Assembly (NCBI GenBank): GCA_036259475.1
Contig: DATABS010000013.1
Location: 1-64,000 of the forward strand
DNA from: ZC4RG17 sp036259475
GTDB lineage: Bacteria > Actinomycetota > Acidimicrobiia > Spongiisociales > ZC4RG35
DNA length: 64,000 nucleotides
Direction: 5' to 3'
Shown here: in pieces, positions 1 to 8,623 of the stretch
Numbering within the stretch: the stretch's first letter is position 1
How the letters are laid out: each line of letters starts with the position of its first letter
Position numbers and translations under genes: made by a program
The notes under the pieces: generated by a model
Told to the model about the DNA's origin: nothing
The model's database searches: none
Seen by the model: the letters and a program-made list of their open reading frames with translations, nothing else

Positions 1-878
1 GCCGAGTCGCCGACGGCGAAGATACCGGGCGAGGCGACGAAGTTGCCGTCGACGACCAGACGGCCCCCGTCGGTGGGGAGGCCGATCTCGGCAATCAATG
101 GGTGGGGTCGGACCCCGGCCGACCACACCACGGTCTCTGCCTCGATCCGTCTCCCCGATTAGAGCAGGATCCCGTGGCGGTCGACCCCAGTGACCTTCTC
201 GCCCAGGACCAGGTCTACCCCCCGATGGGTCAGCGCCCGTTCGGCCGCCGCCGAGAGGCGTCGGGACAAGGTGGGCGCCACGCGGTCTACGGCGTCGATG
301 AGCGTGACAGCCGGCCGGGGAGCCGACGTGAAATATCGCCGCGCTGCCGAACCCAGCAGATCGGCCAGGGCAGCAGCCAACACCGCCCCCGAATAGCCCG
401 CCCCCACGATCGCCACGTGCGTCAGGCGCCGGTCCGACTCCTCGGTGGACACCTCCAAGAGAGCCAGGATCCGGTTGCGGATACGAAGCGCGTCACCGAT
501 GGTCTTGAAGGGGACCGCCCAATCCTCGACGCCCTCGATCCCGAAGGTGGCGGGGATGGAACCGAGGGCGACCACGATGGCGTCGGCCGTGAGCTCGATG
601 GGTTCCAGACCGAAAGGCCGAACGACCTTGACGGTCCGGGTGGCAGGGTCGATCGACTCGACTGTGCCGGATACCACCCGAGCCTCAGGAGCGAGCTGGC
701 GGATCGGCGTGATGATGTGCCGGGGATCTAGATCACCCGCCGCCACCTCGGCCAGCATGGGTGTGAAGAGCAGGAAGTTCTGATCCGAGACGATCGTGAC
801 GCGGGCTCGATCCTCCAGGCTTCGGGCCACCGCTTGTCCGGCGAAGCCGCCACCCACGACGATCACGGACGGTGTCAT
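1..878 (-). pseudogene. NDH-2-like FAD/NAD(P) oxidoreductase, interrupted by an in-frame TAA and cut by the window edge
   Basis: The product resembles type II NADH dehydrogenases and related membrane-associated flavoproteins that pass electrons from NAD(P)H to quinone. The start is the ATG at 876-878, giving MTPSVIVVGGGFAGQ, an FAD-binding GxGxxG fold. A second dinucleotide-binding motif (VAIVGAGYSGA) lies near residue 160. A TAA at 159-161 stops translation after GILL, yet the same frame continues to the window edge with clear family sequence (ETVVWSAGV, then FAVGDSA, the usual C-terminal FAD-contact motif). The break is therefore a nonsense codon with no shift of frame. It could be a real pseudogene, a C-to-T change (CAA to TAA) or a base-call error. 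Sure of the family; unsure whether the gene is functional. Confidence 0.75.
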
Positions 879-970
879 TGCCGGGCCAATGGTACCGGCC
901 CTCGTCTGTCCACCGAACCCGTACTCACCCACGTAAGGATTGCCGGAACGCCCAATCGTTCGCCGAACGG

Positions 971-2164
971 TCAGCGGCCGAGCGTCCTGCCCGCGGCGAT
1001 CCAGGCGGCCAGCGCCTCCGACCACACACCGATCGCCCCCGCCTGTTCGGCCTCGTCCCTGACCCGCCGGTCCGAGGACACGACCACCGTCTGAGGAGCG
1101 GCATGCTCGATGATCCATTCGTCGGCCGAATGGGCGTACACCACCCTGACCCGGCGATTGGTGGGTAGGGACGACGTATCGACCGAAGAATCGAACGCCA
1201 CGACGACCATCGAACCGGGAGCGGCCAGGCCCGCCAGGCGGCCGGCCGCGGCCACCAGGCGCCGGCGGATGTCTGAGTCCGGCTCATCGCTCACCTGGAA
1301 GGCCACGTTGTAGCCGTCGATCAGCCAACGGAGAGGATGACGCATCAGCCACTGGATCACCTCCAGCCGATCGGGGCGCATCCCGGCGGGAATCCGCACC
1401 GTCTCATCGGATCGGATCACAGCCGGCCCGGATGCCGGAGGCCGACGGACCGCGGTGACGATCCGGTCGAGCTCCTGGGCCATTTCGACCGGATCACTCG
1501 GGAACCAGCCCCGGCCCCCAGCTTCGGGCTGAGCCGCGGATGCGCTGCGCCGCTCTTTCTCCAGGAGTTGGCGCAACGTCTCGACTCGCGCCTCGGCGGC
1601 TGCCAGTTCCGCCTGTGCCCGTTCCACCCGGCTCGCCAGACGGGCGGCCTGCCTCGCCTCGTCGCGGGCTTGCCGTTCGGCCTCGGCCCGCCCCCGCTCG
1701 GCCGTCTCGATCTGCGCTCGCAGGCGGTCGCGGACCCGCCTCTCGGCGACAGCGACGTCCTCTTCGCCGGATCGAACCGCCTCCTCCAGCTCGGCGATGC
1801 GATTGAGAGCGTCGCTCAGGCGACCCTCCAGAGAGGATCTGGCCTTCGTCTCTTCCCGGTCGGCCACAGCACCGGCGAGGAGCGCCAGCTTCTCCTCCCA
1901 TTCATCCGGTCGGCCGACGAACAGGTGCTCGGGCGAACCGGCCTCCATTTCACCGTCGGCCGCCACCTCGGCACGCAACCATTCGGACCCGTCGAGCTCG
2001 ATCAGCGCCCGTTTCAGGAGCGGAGGAGGGAGCCGTCGGGCAGAGCTGTCCGCCAACCGGCGGAGAGGCGCGGGAACGTCGTCTTCGTCCATCCTCTGCA
2101 AGACCCGACGCAGCCGGTCGGCCGCCGGCCGGAGAAGTTCAATCGTCGTCCGATCGAGGTCCAT
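971..2164 (-). CDS. NYN-domain (YacP-like) RNA-binding/nuclease protein with coiled-coil N-terminus
   Basis: A 397-residue protein. The last ~130 residues form a PIN-like NYN domain: WLIDGYNVAF carries the first acidic residue, VVAFDSS the second, and VVVSSDRRVRDEA the third acidic cluster. NYN proteins of the YacP group bind or cut RNA; the cellular substrate is not evident here. Residues ~100-210 are Glu/Arg/Ala-rich heptads typical of a coiled coil. The N-terminal ~100 residues are not recognised. The gene lies 92 bases upstream of the flavoprotein on the same strand, with no obvious shared function. Confidence 0.8.
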   Translation of the reverse strand: MDLDRTTIELLRPAADRLRRVLQRMDEDDVPAPLRRLADSSARRLPPPLLKRALIELDGSEWLRAEVAADGEMEAGSPEHLFVGRPDEWEEKLALLAGAVADREETKARSSLEGRLSDALNRIAELEEAVRSGEEDVAVAERRVRDRLRAQIETAERGRAEAERQARDEARQAARLASRVERAQAELAAAEARVETLRQLLEKERRSASAAQPEAGGRGWFPSDPVEMAQELDRIVTAVRRPPASGPAVIRSDETVRIPAGMRPDRLEVIQWLMRHPLRWLIDGYNVAFQVSDEPDSDIRRRLVAAAGRLAGLAAPGSMVVVAFDSSVDTSSLPTNRRVRVVYAHSADEWIIEHAAPQTVVVSSDRRVRDEAEQAGAIGVWSEALAAWIAAGRTLGR

Positions 2165-2192
2165 CAGCCACGACGGTACAAGAGAGCCGGAT

Positions 2193-2974
2193 TCAGTTCG
2201 CCAGGCCGGCTCGCACCAGGAAGGACGCCATCTGGGCCCGGGTCACCGGCTCGTCACAGAACCGGTCGTTGGTGGGAGGGTTGCATCCGCGGGTGATGCC
2301 CGCCGTGGCCAACGCTCCGATCTCTGCCTGAAACACGTGACCCACCGTGTCAGCGAACTCGGGTTGCGCCGGAACGAGGTCGAGCGCCCGGGTGAGGAAA
2401 GCCGCCATCTGGCCCGGGTCAAGGCATCCTCAGGGCAAAAGCGGTCATTGGCCGGAGGGTTGCATCCCCTGGTCACACCGGACGCCGCCAGAGCGCCGAC
2501 GTCAGCCTCGAAGACATGGCCGTCGACATCGGCAAAGCCGGACGGCGCCGGGCTCAGACCGAGAGCCCGGGTGAGGAACGCGGCCATCTGACCGCGAGTC
2601 ACAGCCTCGTCGGGACCGAAACGGTCATTGGCGGGAGGGTTGCATCCCCGGGTCACGCCCGACGCCGCCAGCTCCTCGATGTCCGCCTGATGAACCGAGC
2701 CGTCGTCGTCGGAGAACGTCCCGACCGGCCCGTCGTCGCATCCAAGCCGATCCGGCCCGAGAGCCAAGGAGTCGAAGTCGATCTGGTTGTCGATCGCCGA
2801 TTCGTCCCCGCCGTAGTACACGTCGAACCAGAAGCTGTCGACATCGAGATGCCTTTCGTCGGCCCGACGAAAGGCGATTCCGTTCCGTGAGAAAGCCGCC
2901 TGGCCGTCAACCCAGTCGGTGAGCGACCCCACGCCAAGAGCGAAATGGTTTGATCGCCTGTTCGGCTGTGCCAT
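2193..2974 (-). pseudogene. S-layer homology (SLH) repeat protein, frameshifted
   Basis: Three SLH-like repeats are readable, each with the signature GCNPPxNDRF followed by a TRxQMAxFLxRA helix. Such repeats anchor proteins to the cell wall. The first two read in one frame. At about 2411-2417 the frame changes, and the third repeat plus the C-terminus (FLVRAGLAN) read in another. The matching site in the neighbouring repeat at 2228 reads catctgggcccggg, whereas here it reads catctggcccggg, so one G is missing. The N-terminal part (from ATG 2972-2974) has no signal peptide and overlaps the ilvB promoter, so the 5' end may also be truncated. Either a decayed gene or a homopolymer sequencing error. 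Confidence 0.7.
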
Positions 2975-2977
2975 ACT
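2950..2977 (+). promoter_or_regulatory. Putative promoter of the ilvBNC operon
   Basis: TTGATC (2950-2955) and CATACT (2972-2977) resemble -35 and -10 boxes with a 16-base spacer. The predicted transcript would begin a few bases before the leader-peptide ATG at 2988. Assigned by eye from its position ahead of the leader. Confidence 0.4.
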
Positions 2978-2987
2978 GTCCCGGCAC

Positions 2988-3020
2988 ATGTCCTTCACCC
3001 TCGTACTTCTTATCGACTGA
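2988..3020 (+). CDS. Branched-chain amino acid leader peptide of ilvBNC
   Basis: A ten-codon reading frame, ATG to TGA, encodes MSFTLVLLID. Residues 5-9 are Leu-Val-Leu-Leu-Ile, exactly the end products of the ilv/leu pathway. The stop codon abuts a 12-bp hairpin, which is followed by an intrinsic terminator just ahead of ilvB. This is the layout of a translating-ribosome attenuator: stalling at scarce Leu, Val or Ile codons would change the RNA fold and let transcription continue into ilvB. The ATG lies only ~10 bases from the putative -10 box, so the leader is nearly leaderless, common in actinobacteria. Confidence 0.75.
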   Translation: MSFTLVLLID

Positions 3021-3051
3021 CGCACACGCCCCCAAGACCGGCGTGTGCGTC
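3019..3051 (+). promoter_or_regulatory. Attenuator hairpin between leader peptide and terminator
   Basis: A perfect 12-bp stem (3019-3030 with 3040-3051) and a 9-base loop start at the leader stop codon. A ribosome stalled on the Leu/Val/Ile codons would cover its 5' arm. I could not identify a convincing alternative antiterminator pairing by eye. Confidence 0.65.
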
Positions 3052-3057
3052 ACCTTG

Positions 3058-3080
3058 CCCTCCCACCGGGAGGGCTTTTT
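3058..3080 (+). terminator. Intrinsic terminator (attenuator) before ilvB
   Basis: CCCTCCC (3058-3064), loop ACC, GGGAGGG (3068-3074), then C and five T. A textbook rho-independent terminator 43 bases upstream of the ilvB start and between the leader peptide and the structural genes. Confidence 0.75.
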
Positions 3081-3122
3081 GTATCCCGAACGACCGCACC
3101 CAGACATGACGAGGACCACCTC

Positions 3123-4835
3123 ATGACCCAACCGACCGGCGCCCAGATCCTGCTCCAATCCCTCACGCACGAAGGGGTCGACATCGCCTTCGGCGTACCG
3201 GGCGGCGCCATCCTGCCCTTCTACGACACGCTCTACGACGGTCCCATCCGTCACGTCCTCGCCCGTCATGAGCAGGGCGCCGGCCATATGGCGGAGGGCT
3301 ACGCCTGGGCGACGGGACGGGTCGGCGTTTGCATCGCCACTTCCGGCCCCGGAGCCACCAACCTGGTGACGCCGTTGGCCGATGCACTGGTCGATTCGGT
3401 GCCGCTGGTGGCCATCACCGGCCAGGTCCCGACCAGCTCGGTGGGCAACGACGCCTTCCAGGAGGCGTACACCACGGGCATCACCATGCCCGCCACCAAG
3501 CACAACTACTTCGTGACCGATCCCGACGAGATCCCGACCATCGTCCACGAGGCCTTCCACATCGCCGCCACCGGCCGACCCGGCCCCGTCCTGATCGACT
3601 TCCCCAAGGACATCCTCAATGCCCCGACCAGCTGGTCGGAGCCAGCCGATCTCACCCTGCCGGGATACAAGCCGACGATCGCCGGACACGTTCCCCGCAT
3701 CCGGGAGGCGGCCGAGCTGCTCCAACGGGCGCAACGACCGGTACTCTACGTCGGGGGCGGCATCATCAAGGCAGGCGCCTCCGAGCCTCTGCGCACTCTG
3801 GCCGAGAGGACGGCGACACCGGTCACGACCACCCTCATGGGCCGGGGCGCCTTCCCCGACTCCCACCCCCTCGCATTGGGCATGCCCGGCATGCACGGCA
3901 CCTTCACCGCCATCGCCGCCTTGCAACGCGCCGATCTGATAGTCGCCATCGGAGTGCGTTTCGACGACCGCGTGACCGGCGACCCCGACCGGTTCGCTCC
4001 CGAAGCGCAGATCGTCCACGTCGACGTCGACCCGGCCGAGATCGGGAAGGTGCGGGTCGCCGACGTCCCGATCGTCGGTGACGCCCGCCGGGTGATCGAA
4101 CAGCTCATCGAGGCCTGGGGCGACCGTGAGGTCCCCAACCGGGAACCCTGGCTGGAGAAGCTCCGCCGGTGGCAGAGGGATCATCCCCTCAGTTACTCGC
4201 AGCAGCCCGACGGGCCGATCAAGCCGCAGTACGTGATCGAGGAGCTCCACCGGCTCACCGGCGGCGACGCCACCGTCGTCTCCGGTGTAGGCCAGCACCA
4301 GATGTGGGCCAGCCAGTTCTGGGGGTTCGAGGACCCGCGCCGCTGGATCAACTCAGGCGGCCTCGGGACAATGGGCTTCGCCGTCCCGGCTGCGGTCGGC
4401 GCCAAGGCCGGAACGCCCGATGAGCTGGTGGTGGCCGTCGACGGAGATGGCTGCTTCCAAATGACGTCCCAGGAGCTGATCACTGCTGCCGTCGAGGGGC
4501 TGCCGGTGAAGGTGGTCGTCTTCAACAACGGCGTTCACGGGATGGTGTCGCAGTGGCAGCGGCTGTTTTACCAGGACCGCTTCTCCGCCTCCCGCCTGGG
4601 CGACACAGTCGACTACGTGAAGTTGGCTGAGGCCATGGGTTGCCATGGATTCCGGGCGACGACGCCCGACGAGGTCGCCCCGACACTGGAGAAGGCGCTG
4701 TCGACGGACGATCGCCCGGCGCTGGTCGAGGTGGTGGTCGACCCCGAGGAGATGGTCTTCCCCATGGTCCCCGCCGGCGGCTCCTGCGACGAGGTGTTCG
4801 TCGGCCGCGACGAGATGGTCGTGATCGACCGATGA
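3123..4835 (+). CDS. ilvB: Acetolactate synthase, large (catalytic) subunit
   Basis: A 570-residue TPP enzyme joining two pyruvates, or pyruvate and 2-oxobutyrate, in the first common step of valine, leucine and isoleucine synthesis. The start is ATG 3123 (MTQPTGAQILL). The N-terminal Pyr domain shows FGVPGGAILPFYD and the catalytic Glu region (RHEQGAGHMAEGYA). The central FAD-associated domain follows, and the C-terminal PP domain has the TPP/Mg signature from GDGCFQM (~residue 441) to NN. It overlaps ilvN by four bases (ATGA), implying translational coupling with its regulatory subunit. Expression is probably set by the upstream leader/attenuator. Confidence 0.97.
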   Translation: MTQPTGAQILLQSLTHEGVDIAFGVPGGAILPFYDTLYDGPIRHVLARHEQGAGHMAEGYAWATGRVGVCIATSGPGATNLVTPLADALVDSVPLVAITGQVPTSSVGNDAFQEAYTTGITMPATKHNYFVTDPDEIPTIVHEAFHIAATGRPGPVLIDFPKDILNAPTSWSEPADLTLPGYKPTIAGHVPRIREAAELLQRAQRPVLYVGGGIIKAGASEPLRTLAERTATPVTTTLMGRGAFPDSHPLALGMPGMHGTFTAIAALQRADLIVAIGVRFDDRVTGDPDRFAPEAQIVHVDVDPAEIGKVRVADVPIVGDARRVIEQLIEAWGDREVPNREPWLEKLRRWQRDHPLSYSQQPDGPIKPQYVIEELHRLTGGDATVVSGVGQHQMWASQFWGFEDPRRWINSGGLGTMGFAVPAAVGAKAGTPDELVVAVDGDGCFQMTSQELITAAVEGLPVKVVVFNNGVHGMVSQWQRLFYQDRFSASRLGDTVDYVKLAEAMGCHGFRATTPDEVAPTLEKALSTDDRPALVEVVVDPEEMVFPMVPAGGSCDEVFVGRDEMVVIDR

Positions 4836-5335
4836 AACACACCTTGTCCGTCATGGTCGAGAACAAGCCCGGTGTCCTGGCCCGGGTCAGCTCGCTCCTC
4901 GCCCGGCGAGGGTTCAATATCCACTCGCTCACGGTGGGACCCAGCCACGAAGCAGGCCTCTCCCGGATGACGATCGTCGTCGATGCCCCCGAACTCGAAC
5001 AGGTGAAGAAGCAGCTCCACAAGCTGGTGAACGTGGTCAAGATCTCCGAATTGGAGGACCGCTACTCCATCGAGCGCGAGATCATGCTCGTCCGGGTCAA
5101 CGCCCAGCCCGCCCGGCGCCCGGAGCTGCTCTCACTGGCGTCGATCTTCGGCGCCACGGCGGTGGACGTCGGCCCCAACTCGATCGCCTTCCAGGTGGTG
5201 GGAGCACCCGACAAGGTGAATGACTTCCTGGATCTCGTCAAGCCCTACGGTGTCGTCGACCTCGTCAAGTCCGGGTGGGTGGTGCTCGCCCGCGAGACGA
5301 AGGGCCGGGGGCCCGCATTGCGGGCCGTCAACTGA
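4832..5335 (+). CDS. ilvN: Acetolactate synthase, small (regulatory) subunit
   Basis: A 167-residue regulatory subunit that activates IlvB and confers feedback inhibition, usually by valine. The N-terminal ACT domain is clear: LSVMVENKPGVLARVSSLL then RRGFNIHSL. The C-terminal half (DRYSIEREIMLVRV) is the usual ALS small-subunit domain. The length is standard for the short IlvN/IlvH type. The ATG at 4832 overlaps the ilvB stop. A longer upstream frame is open but lies inside ilvB, so it was not used. Confidence 0.95.
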   Translation: MKHTLSVMVENKPGVLARVSSLLARRGFNIHSLTVGPSHEAGLSRMTIVVDAPELEQVKKQLHKLVNVVKISELEDRYSIEREIMLVRVNAQPARRPELLSLASIFGATAVDVGPNSIAFQVVGAPDKVNDFLDLVKPYGVVDLVKSGWVVLARETKGRGPALRAVN

Positions 5336-5354
5336 ACGAAGAGCGAGGAAGCAC

Positions 5355-6359
5355 GTGGCAACTATCTACTACGACAAGGACGCCGACCCCAGCCTGATAA
5401 AGGGCAAGAAAGTCGCCATCATCGGCTATGGCAGTCAGGGCCATGCTCACGCCTTGAACATCAAGGAATCAGGGGGAGAAGTAGCGGTCGGGCTGCGACA
5501 AGGCTCATCTTCATGGGATCAGGCGACCGCCGCCGGTCTGGAAGTGATGGACGTCGCCGAGGCGGCGCGATGGGCGAACGTCGTCATGCTCCTCGTTCCC
5601 GACGAGGTGATGGCCGACATCTACAACGAGCATGTCGCTCCCAACCTCGACGCCGGCGATGCCCTGATGTTCGCTCATGGCTTCAACATCCACTTTGGAG
5701 CCATCACGCCTCCCGAGGACGTCGACGTGCTGATGGTGGCCCCCAAGGGACCCGGTCACCTGGTGCGCCGGACGTATACGGAAGGTTCGGGTGTCCCATG
5801 CCTGATCGCCGTCCATCAGGACGCCACCGGCTCCTCTCGGGAGCTCGGGCTGTCGTACGCCCATGCCATCGGCGGCACCCGCGGCGGTGTGCTCGAGACG
5901 ACGTTCAAGGAGGAAACCGAGACAGATCTCTTCGGGGAACAGGTCATCCTGTGCGGCGGCCTCGCCGAACTGATCAAGGCGAGCTTCGAGACGCTCGTGG
6001 ACGCCGGCTATCAGCCCGAGTCGGCCTATTTCGAGACCCTGCACGAGCTGAAGCTCATCGTCGATTTGCTGTATGAGGGTGGCATGTCGTGGATGCGCTA
6101 CTCGATCTCCAATACGGCCGAATATGGCGACTACACCCGCGGACGCCGGATCATCACCGACGAGACCCGCCAGGAGATGCGCAAGGTCCTGGAGGAGATC
6201 CAGTCGGGAGCCTTCGCCAACGAGTGGATGGCCCAGGCCCGGGAAGGCGCTCCCCATCTGCTGGAGCAGCGCCAGGCGAACCGGTCGCACCAGATCGAAC
6301 AGGTGGGAGCGCAACTGCGGGGCCTCATGCCCTTCATCGAACCGAAAAAAGCGCCGTGA
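5355..6359 (+). CDS. ilvC: Ketol-acid reductoisomerase (class I)
   Basis: A 334-residue NADPH- and Mg-dependent enzyme that isomerises and reduces acetolactate or acetohydroxybutyrate. The Rossmann motif GYGSQGHAHALNI sits at residues ~24-36 and the catalytic knotted domain carries GGTRGGVLETTFKEETETDLFG. The length is that of class I. The GTG start at 5355 (VATIYYDKDADP) is preceded by GAGGAA, 19 bases after ilvN. It is third in the attenuator-controlled operon. A repeat element follows within 25 bases of the stop. Confidence 0.96.
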   Translation: MATIYYDKDADPSLIKGKKVAIIGYGSQGHAHALNIKESGGEVAVGLRQGSSSWDQATAAGLEVMDVAEAARWANVVMLLVPDEVMADIYNEHVAPNLDAGDALMFAHGFNIHFGAITPPEDVDVLMVAPKGPGHLVRRTYTEGSGVPCLIAVHQDATGSSRELGLSYAHAIGGTRGGVLETTFKEETETDLFGEQVILCGGLAELIKASFETLVDAGYQPESAYFETLHELKLIVDLLYEGGMSWMRYSISNTAEYGDYTRGRRIITDETRQEMRKVLEEIQSGAFANEWMAQAREGAPHLLEQRQANRSHQIEQVGAQLRGLMPFIEPKKAP

Positions 6360-6383
6360 ATTCACCGGGCAAGGAGATGACGG

Positions 6384-6519
6384 GTAGTAGGTGGAAGGTT
6401 CTAGGTGGTAGGTCTCGCCTCTCATGCGGGGGCCTTCTGGCGCTTCTCCGGCCGGGCGTGTAACTAGACGACCCGGCCCGACAGCGACGACTGACCTATC
6501 ACCTACCACTTACCACTCA
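6384..6519. repeat. Interspersed repeat, copy A (imperfect terminal inverted repeats)
   Basis: The left arm (6384-6413) is built of TAGGTGG/GGTAGGT words and the right arm (~6493-6519) of ACCTATCACCTACCACTTACC words, roughly the reverse complement of the left. A second copy with nearly the same arms but a different interior lies at 12251-12396. Both follow directly after a biosynthetic gene (ilvC, leuB). It could be a MITE- or REP-like element, or a fold affecting transcript 3' ends. No coding capacity is visible. Confidence 0.55.
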
Positions 6520-6535
6520 GAACGGAGCGAACGCA

Positions 6536-8074
6536 GTGAGCGACTCTGACAGACTCATCATCTTCGACACCACATTGCGTGACGGCGAGCAGGCCCCCGG
6601 CATCGCCCTCACGCCCGACGAGAAGGTAGCGATCGCTCATCAGCTGGGCCGGCTGCGAGTAGACGTGCTGGAGGCCGGCTTCGCCGCCTCTTCCCCCGGC
6701 GACTTCGAGGCCGTCTCCCGTATCGCCTCCGATGTGCGCGGCCCCGTCATCGCCAGCCTCGCCCGCGCCCATCCCGATGACATCGACCAGGCCTACGAGG
6801 CCCTCAAGGGGGCCGACCAGTTCCGCATCCATGTCTTCATGTCGACCTCCCCGATCCACATGGAGAAGATGCTGCGCATGACGCCCGACGAGGTGATGAA
6901 GGCGTCCGTTGAAGGAGTGCGGCGCGCCCGTCAGTACACCGACAACGTGGAGTTCTCGCCCCAGGACGCCACCCGCTCCGACCCAGATTTCATGATCGAG
7001 GTATGCCGGCGGGCGGTCGAAGCCGGCGCCACGACGATCAACATCCCCGACACGGTGGGATACGCCACACCGGCCGAGTTCGTCGAGCTGATGAGACGGG
7101 TCTTCAAGGAGGTGAAAGGCGACCGTGACGACGTCATCATGTCGGTCCATTGCCACGACGACCTGGGTTTGGCGGTGGCCAACTCGCTCTCGGCGATCTC
7201 GGCGGGAGCCCGCCAGATCGAGGGGGCGATAAACGGTATTGGCGAGCGAGCGGGAAACACGTCGATCGAGGAGATCATCATGGCGGTCAAGACCCGCCAA
7301 GACGCCTTCGGCGTGGAGATCGGGGCGGACACGACCCAGATCCTCGAGACGTCGCGGCTCGTCTCCCGCCTGACCGGCTATCCGGTCCAGTTCAACAAGG
7401 CGATCGTGGGCCGTAATGCCTTCGCCCACGAGTCGGGTATCCATCAGCACGGCGTGCTTCGCGCCCGCGACACCTACGAGATCATGGACGCCGCCTCCGT
7501 CGGGCAGGAAGGTGGCCAGATAGTTCTGGGGAAGCATTCCGGCCGGGCCGGCTTCGCCGACGCGCTCGCCAAGATCGGAGTTGTCCTCGAGGACACCGAC
7601 TTCTCGCGGGCGTTCGCCCGGTTCAAGCAGGTGGCGGACCGCAAGGTTCAGATCGGTGAGGAGGAGTTGCGGGCGCTGGTGGACGACGAGGCAGGCGTCT
7701 CCTCCGACGACCTCGTCCGACTCGTCGGCCTCCACGTCAGCGGCGGGAACCAGGTCACCCCCACGGCCACGGTCAAGGTCACGGTCGGCGGAGTAGAGAA
7801 GTCCTTCGAGGGCCGCGGCGACGGCATGGTCCATGCCTCCTTCGCGGCGGTGAAGCAGGCCTTCGACCAGGAAGACGCTCGCCTCGTCGACTACCGGGTG
7901 GTCCCCGTCACCTCGGGGGCGGACGCCATGGCCGAGGTCAACGTCGTGATCCGAGTCGGCGACCATACGTACTCCGGGCGAGCGGTGGACACGGACGTAG
8001 TCGAGGGTTCGGCACATGCCTTTGTGGAAGCGCTGAACAAGGACGCCGCCCGAACTCCACGCCCAGTCGTCTGA
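6536..8074 (+). CDS. leuA: 2-isopropylmalate synthase
   Basis: A 512-residue enzyme condensing acetyl-CoA with 2-ketoisovalerate, the committed step to leucine. The N-terminal TIM barrel starts FDTTLRDGEQAPG, with the metal-binding HCHDDLGLA motif near residue 203 and GIGERAGN after it. The subdomain motif HESGIHQHG and the C-terminal allosteric domain (residues ~390-510), which senses leucine, are present. This is the short bacterial LeuA form. The start is GTG at 6536 with GGAG about ten bases upstream. It lies 176 bases after ilvC across repeat copy A, so it may be co-transcribed or have its own promoter. Homocitrate and citramalate synthases are relatives, but length and operon favour LeuA. 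Confidence 0.93.
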   Translation: MSDSDRLIIFDTTLRDGEQAPGIALTPDEKVAIAHQLGRLRVDVLEAGFAASSPGDFEAVSRIASDVRGPVIASLARAHPDDIDQAYEALKGADQFRIHVFMSTSPIHMEKMLRMTPDEVMKASVEGVRRARQYTDNVEFSPQDATRSDPDFMIEVCRRAVEAGATTINIPDTVGYATPAEFVELMRRVFKEVKGDRDDVIMSVHCHDDLGLAVANSLSAISAGARQIEGAINGIGERAGNTSIEEIIMAVKTRQDAFGVEIGADTTQILETSRLVSRLTGYPVQFNKAIVGRNAFAHESGIHQHGVLRARDTYEIMDAASVGQEGGQIVLGKHSGRAGFADALAKIGVVLEDTDFSRAFARFKQVADRKVQIGEEELRALVDDEAGVSSDDLVRLVGLHVSGGNQVTPTATVKVTVGGVEKSFEGRGDGMVHASFAAVKQAFDQEDARLVDYRVVPVTSGADAMAEVNVVIRVGDHTYSGRAVDTDVVEGSAHAFVEALNKDAARTPRPVV

Positions 8075-8182
8075 TCACTACGGAGGGCCGTTGGTCAGGA
8101 CTGTGCCGTCGGGCCGGGTGATGGGTCCAGTTGCCCGGTGAGCCGGTGATGTTCCGGCTGTGGGGTGCCTCGTCGCCCCAGC

Positions 8183-8413
8183 GCCGTTCCTTGGGCCGCA
8201 GACACCGCCACGCGGTCTAGAACCCTGGGTTCCACCCCTCGCCGCTCCGCAGCCGTTCCGCGGGCCCCAGACACCGCTCTGCGGGGGTCTAGAACCCTGG
8301 GTTCCACCCCTCGCCGCTCCGAAGCCGTTCCGTGGGCTGCAGACACCGCCATGCGGGGTCTAGAACCCTGGGTTCCACCACCCGCCGCTGCGGGCCGTTC
8401 CGCGCTGCAGACG
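8183..8413. repeat. Tandem repeat, ~70 bp unit, 3.3 copies
   Basis: Units begin GCCGTTCC at 8183, ~8252, ~8324 and 8394 (last partial) and are about 69, 72 and 70 bases long. Each contains GCAGACACCGC-like sequence and then a fully conserved palindrome, GAACCC-T-GGGTTC. Open frames on both strands across it are by-products of the repeat. It fills much of the 549-base gap between leuA and the next gene. Outside it (8075-8182 and 8414-8623) I see no gene. Function unknown; the conserved palindromes could form RNA hairpins or bind protein. Confidence 0.8.
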
Positions 8414-8623
8414 TCGGCGATTCTGCTCGAGGAACCAAAAGGCGTCGTCAGATTCGGTCATCGGTCCTCATTTCCTGTTGCACGGACCGGTCACTCTATG
8501 CGGGGGCGGGTACAGGACTTTTCGGGTCGGCTTCCAGAGCGGCTCGAGCCGATCAGCCGCTTCCGACTTCTCGGGTCGGACTCAGTATCCTCGCCGGATC
8601 GCTGTGAACTCGGAGGTTCCTGA

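Noticed and set aside
2907..4298. 463-codon minus-strand open frame opposite ilvB
   Set aside because: It mirrors the ilvB coding frame (GC-rich antisense codon shadow), has no family-like motifs, and ilvB is certain.
6503..8017. 504-codon minus-strand open frame opposite leuA
   Set aside because: Antisense shadow: Asp/Gly/Val/His-rich composition typical of reversed high-GC codons, no start signal.
8183..8413. CRISPR array
   Set aside because: Units are contiguous 70-bp tandem repeats without spacers, and no cas genes are present.
8095..8623. Several short open frames on both strands over the tandem repeat
   Set aside because: They only translate the repeat unit (GLEPWVPPLAAP-like words) and lack start signals.
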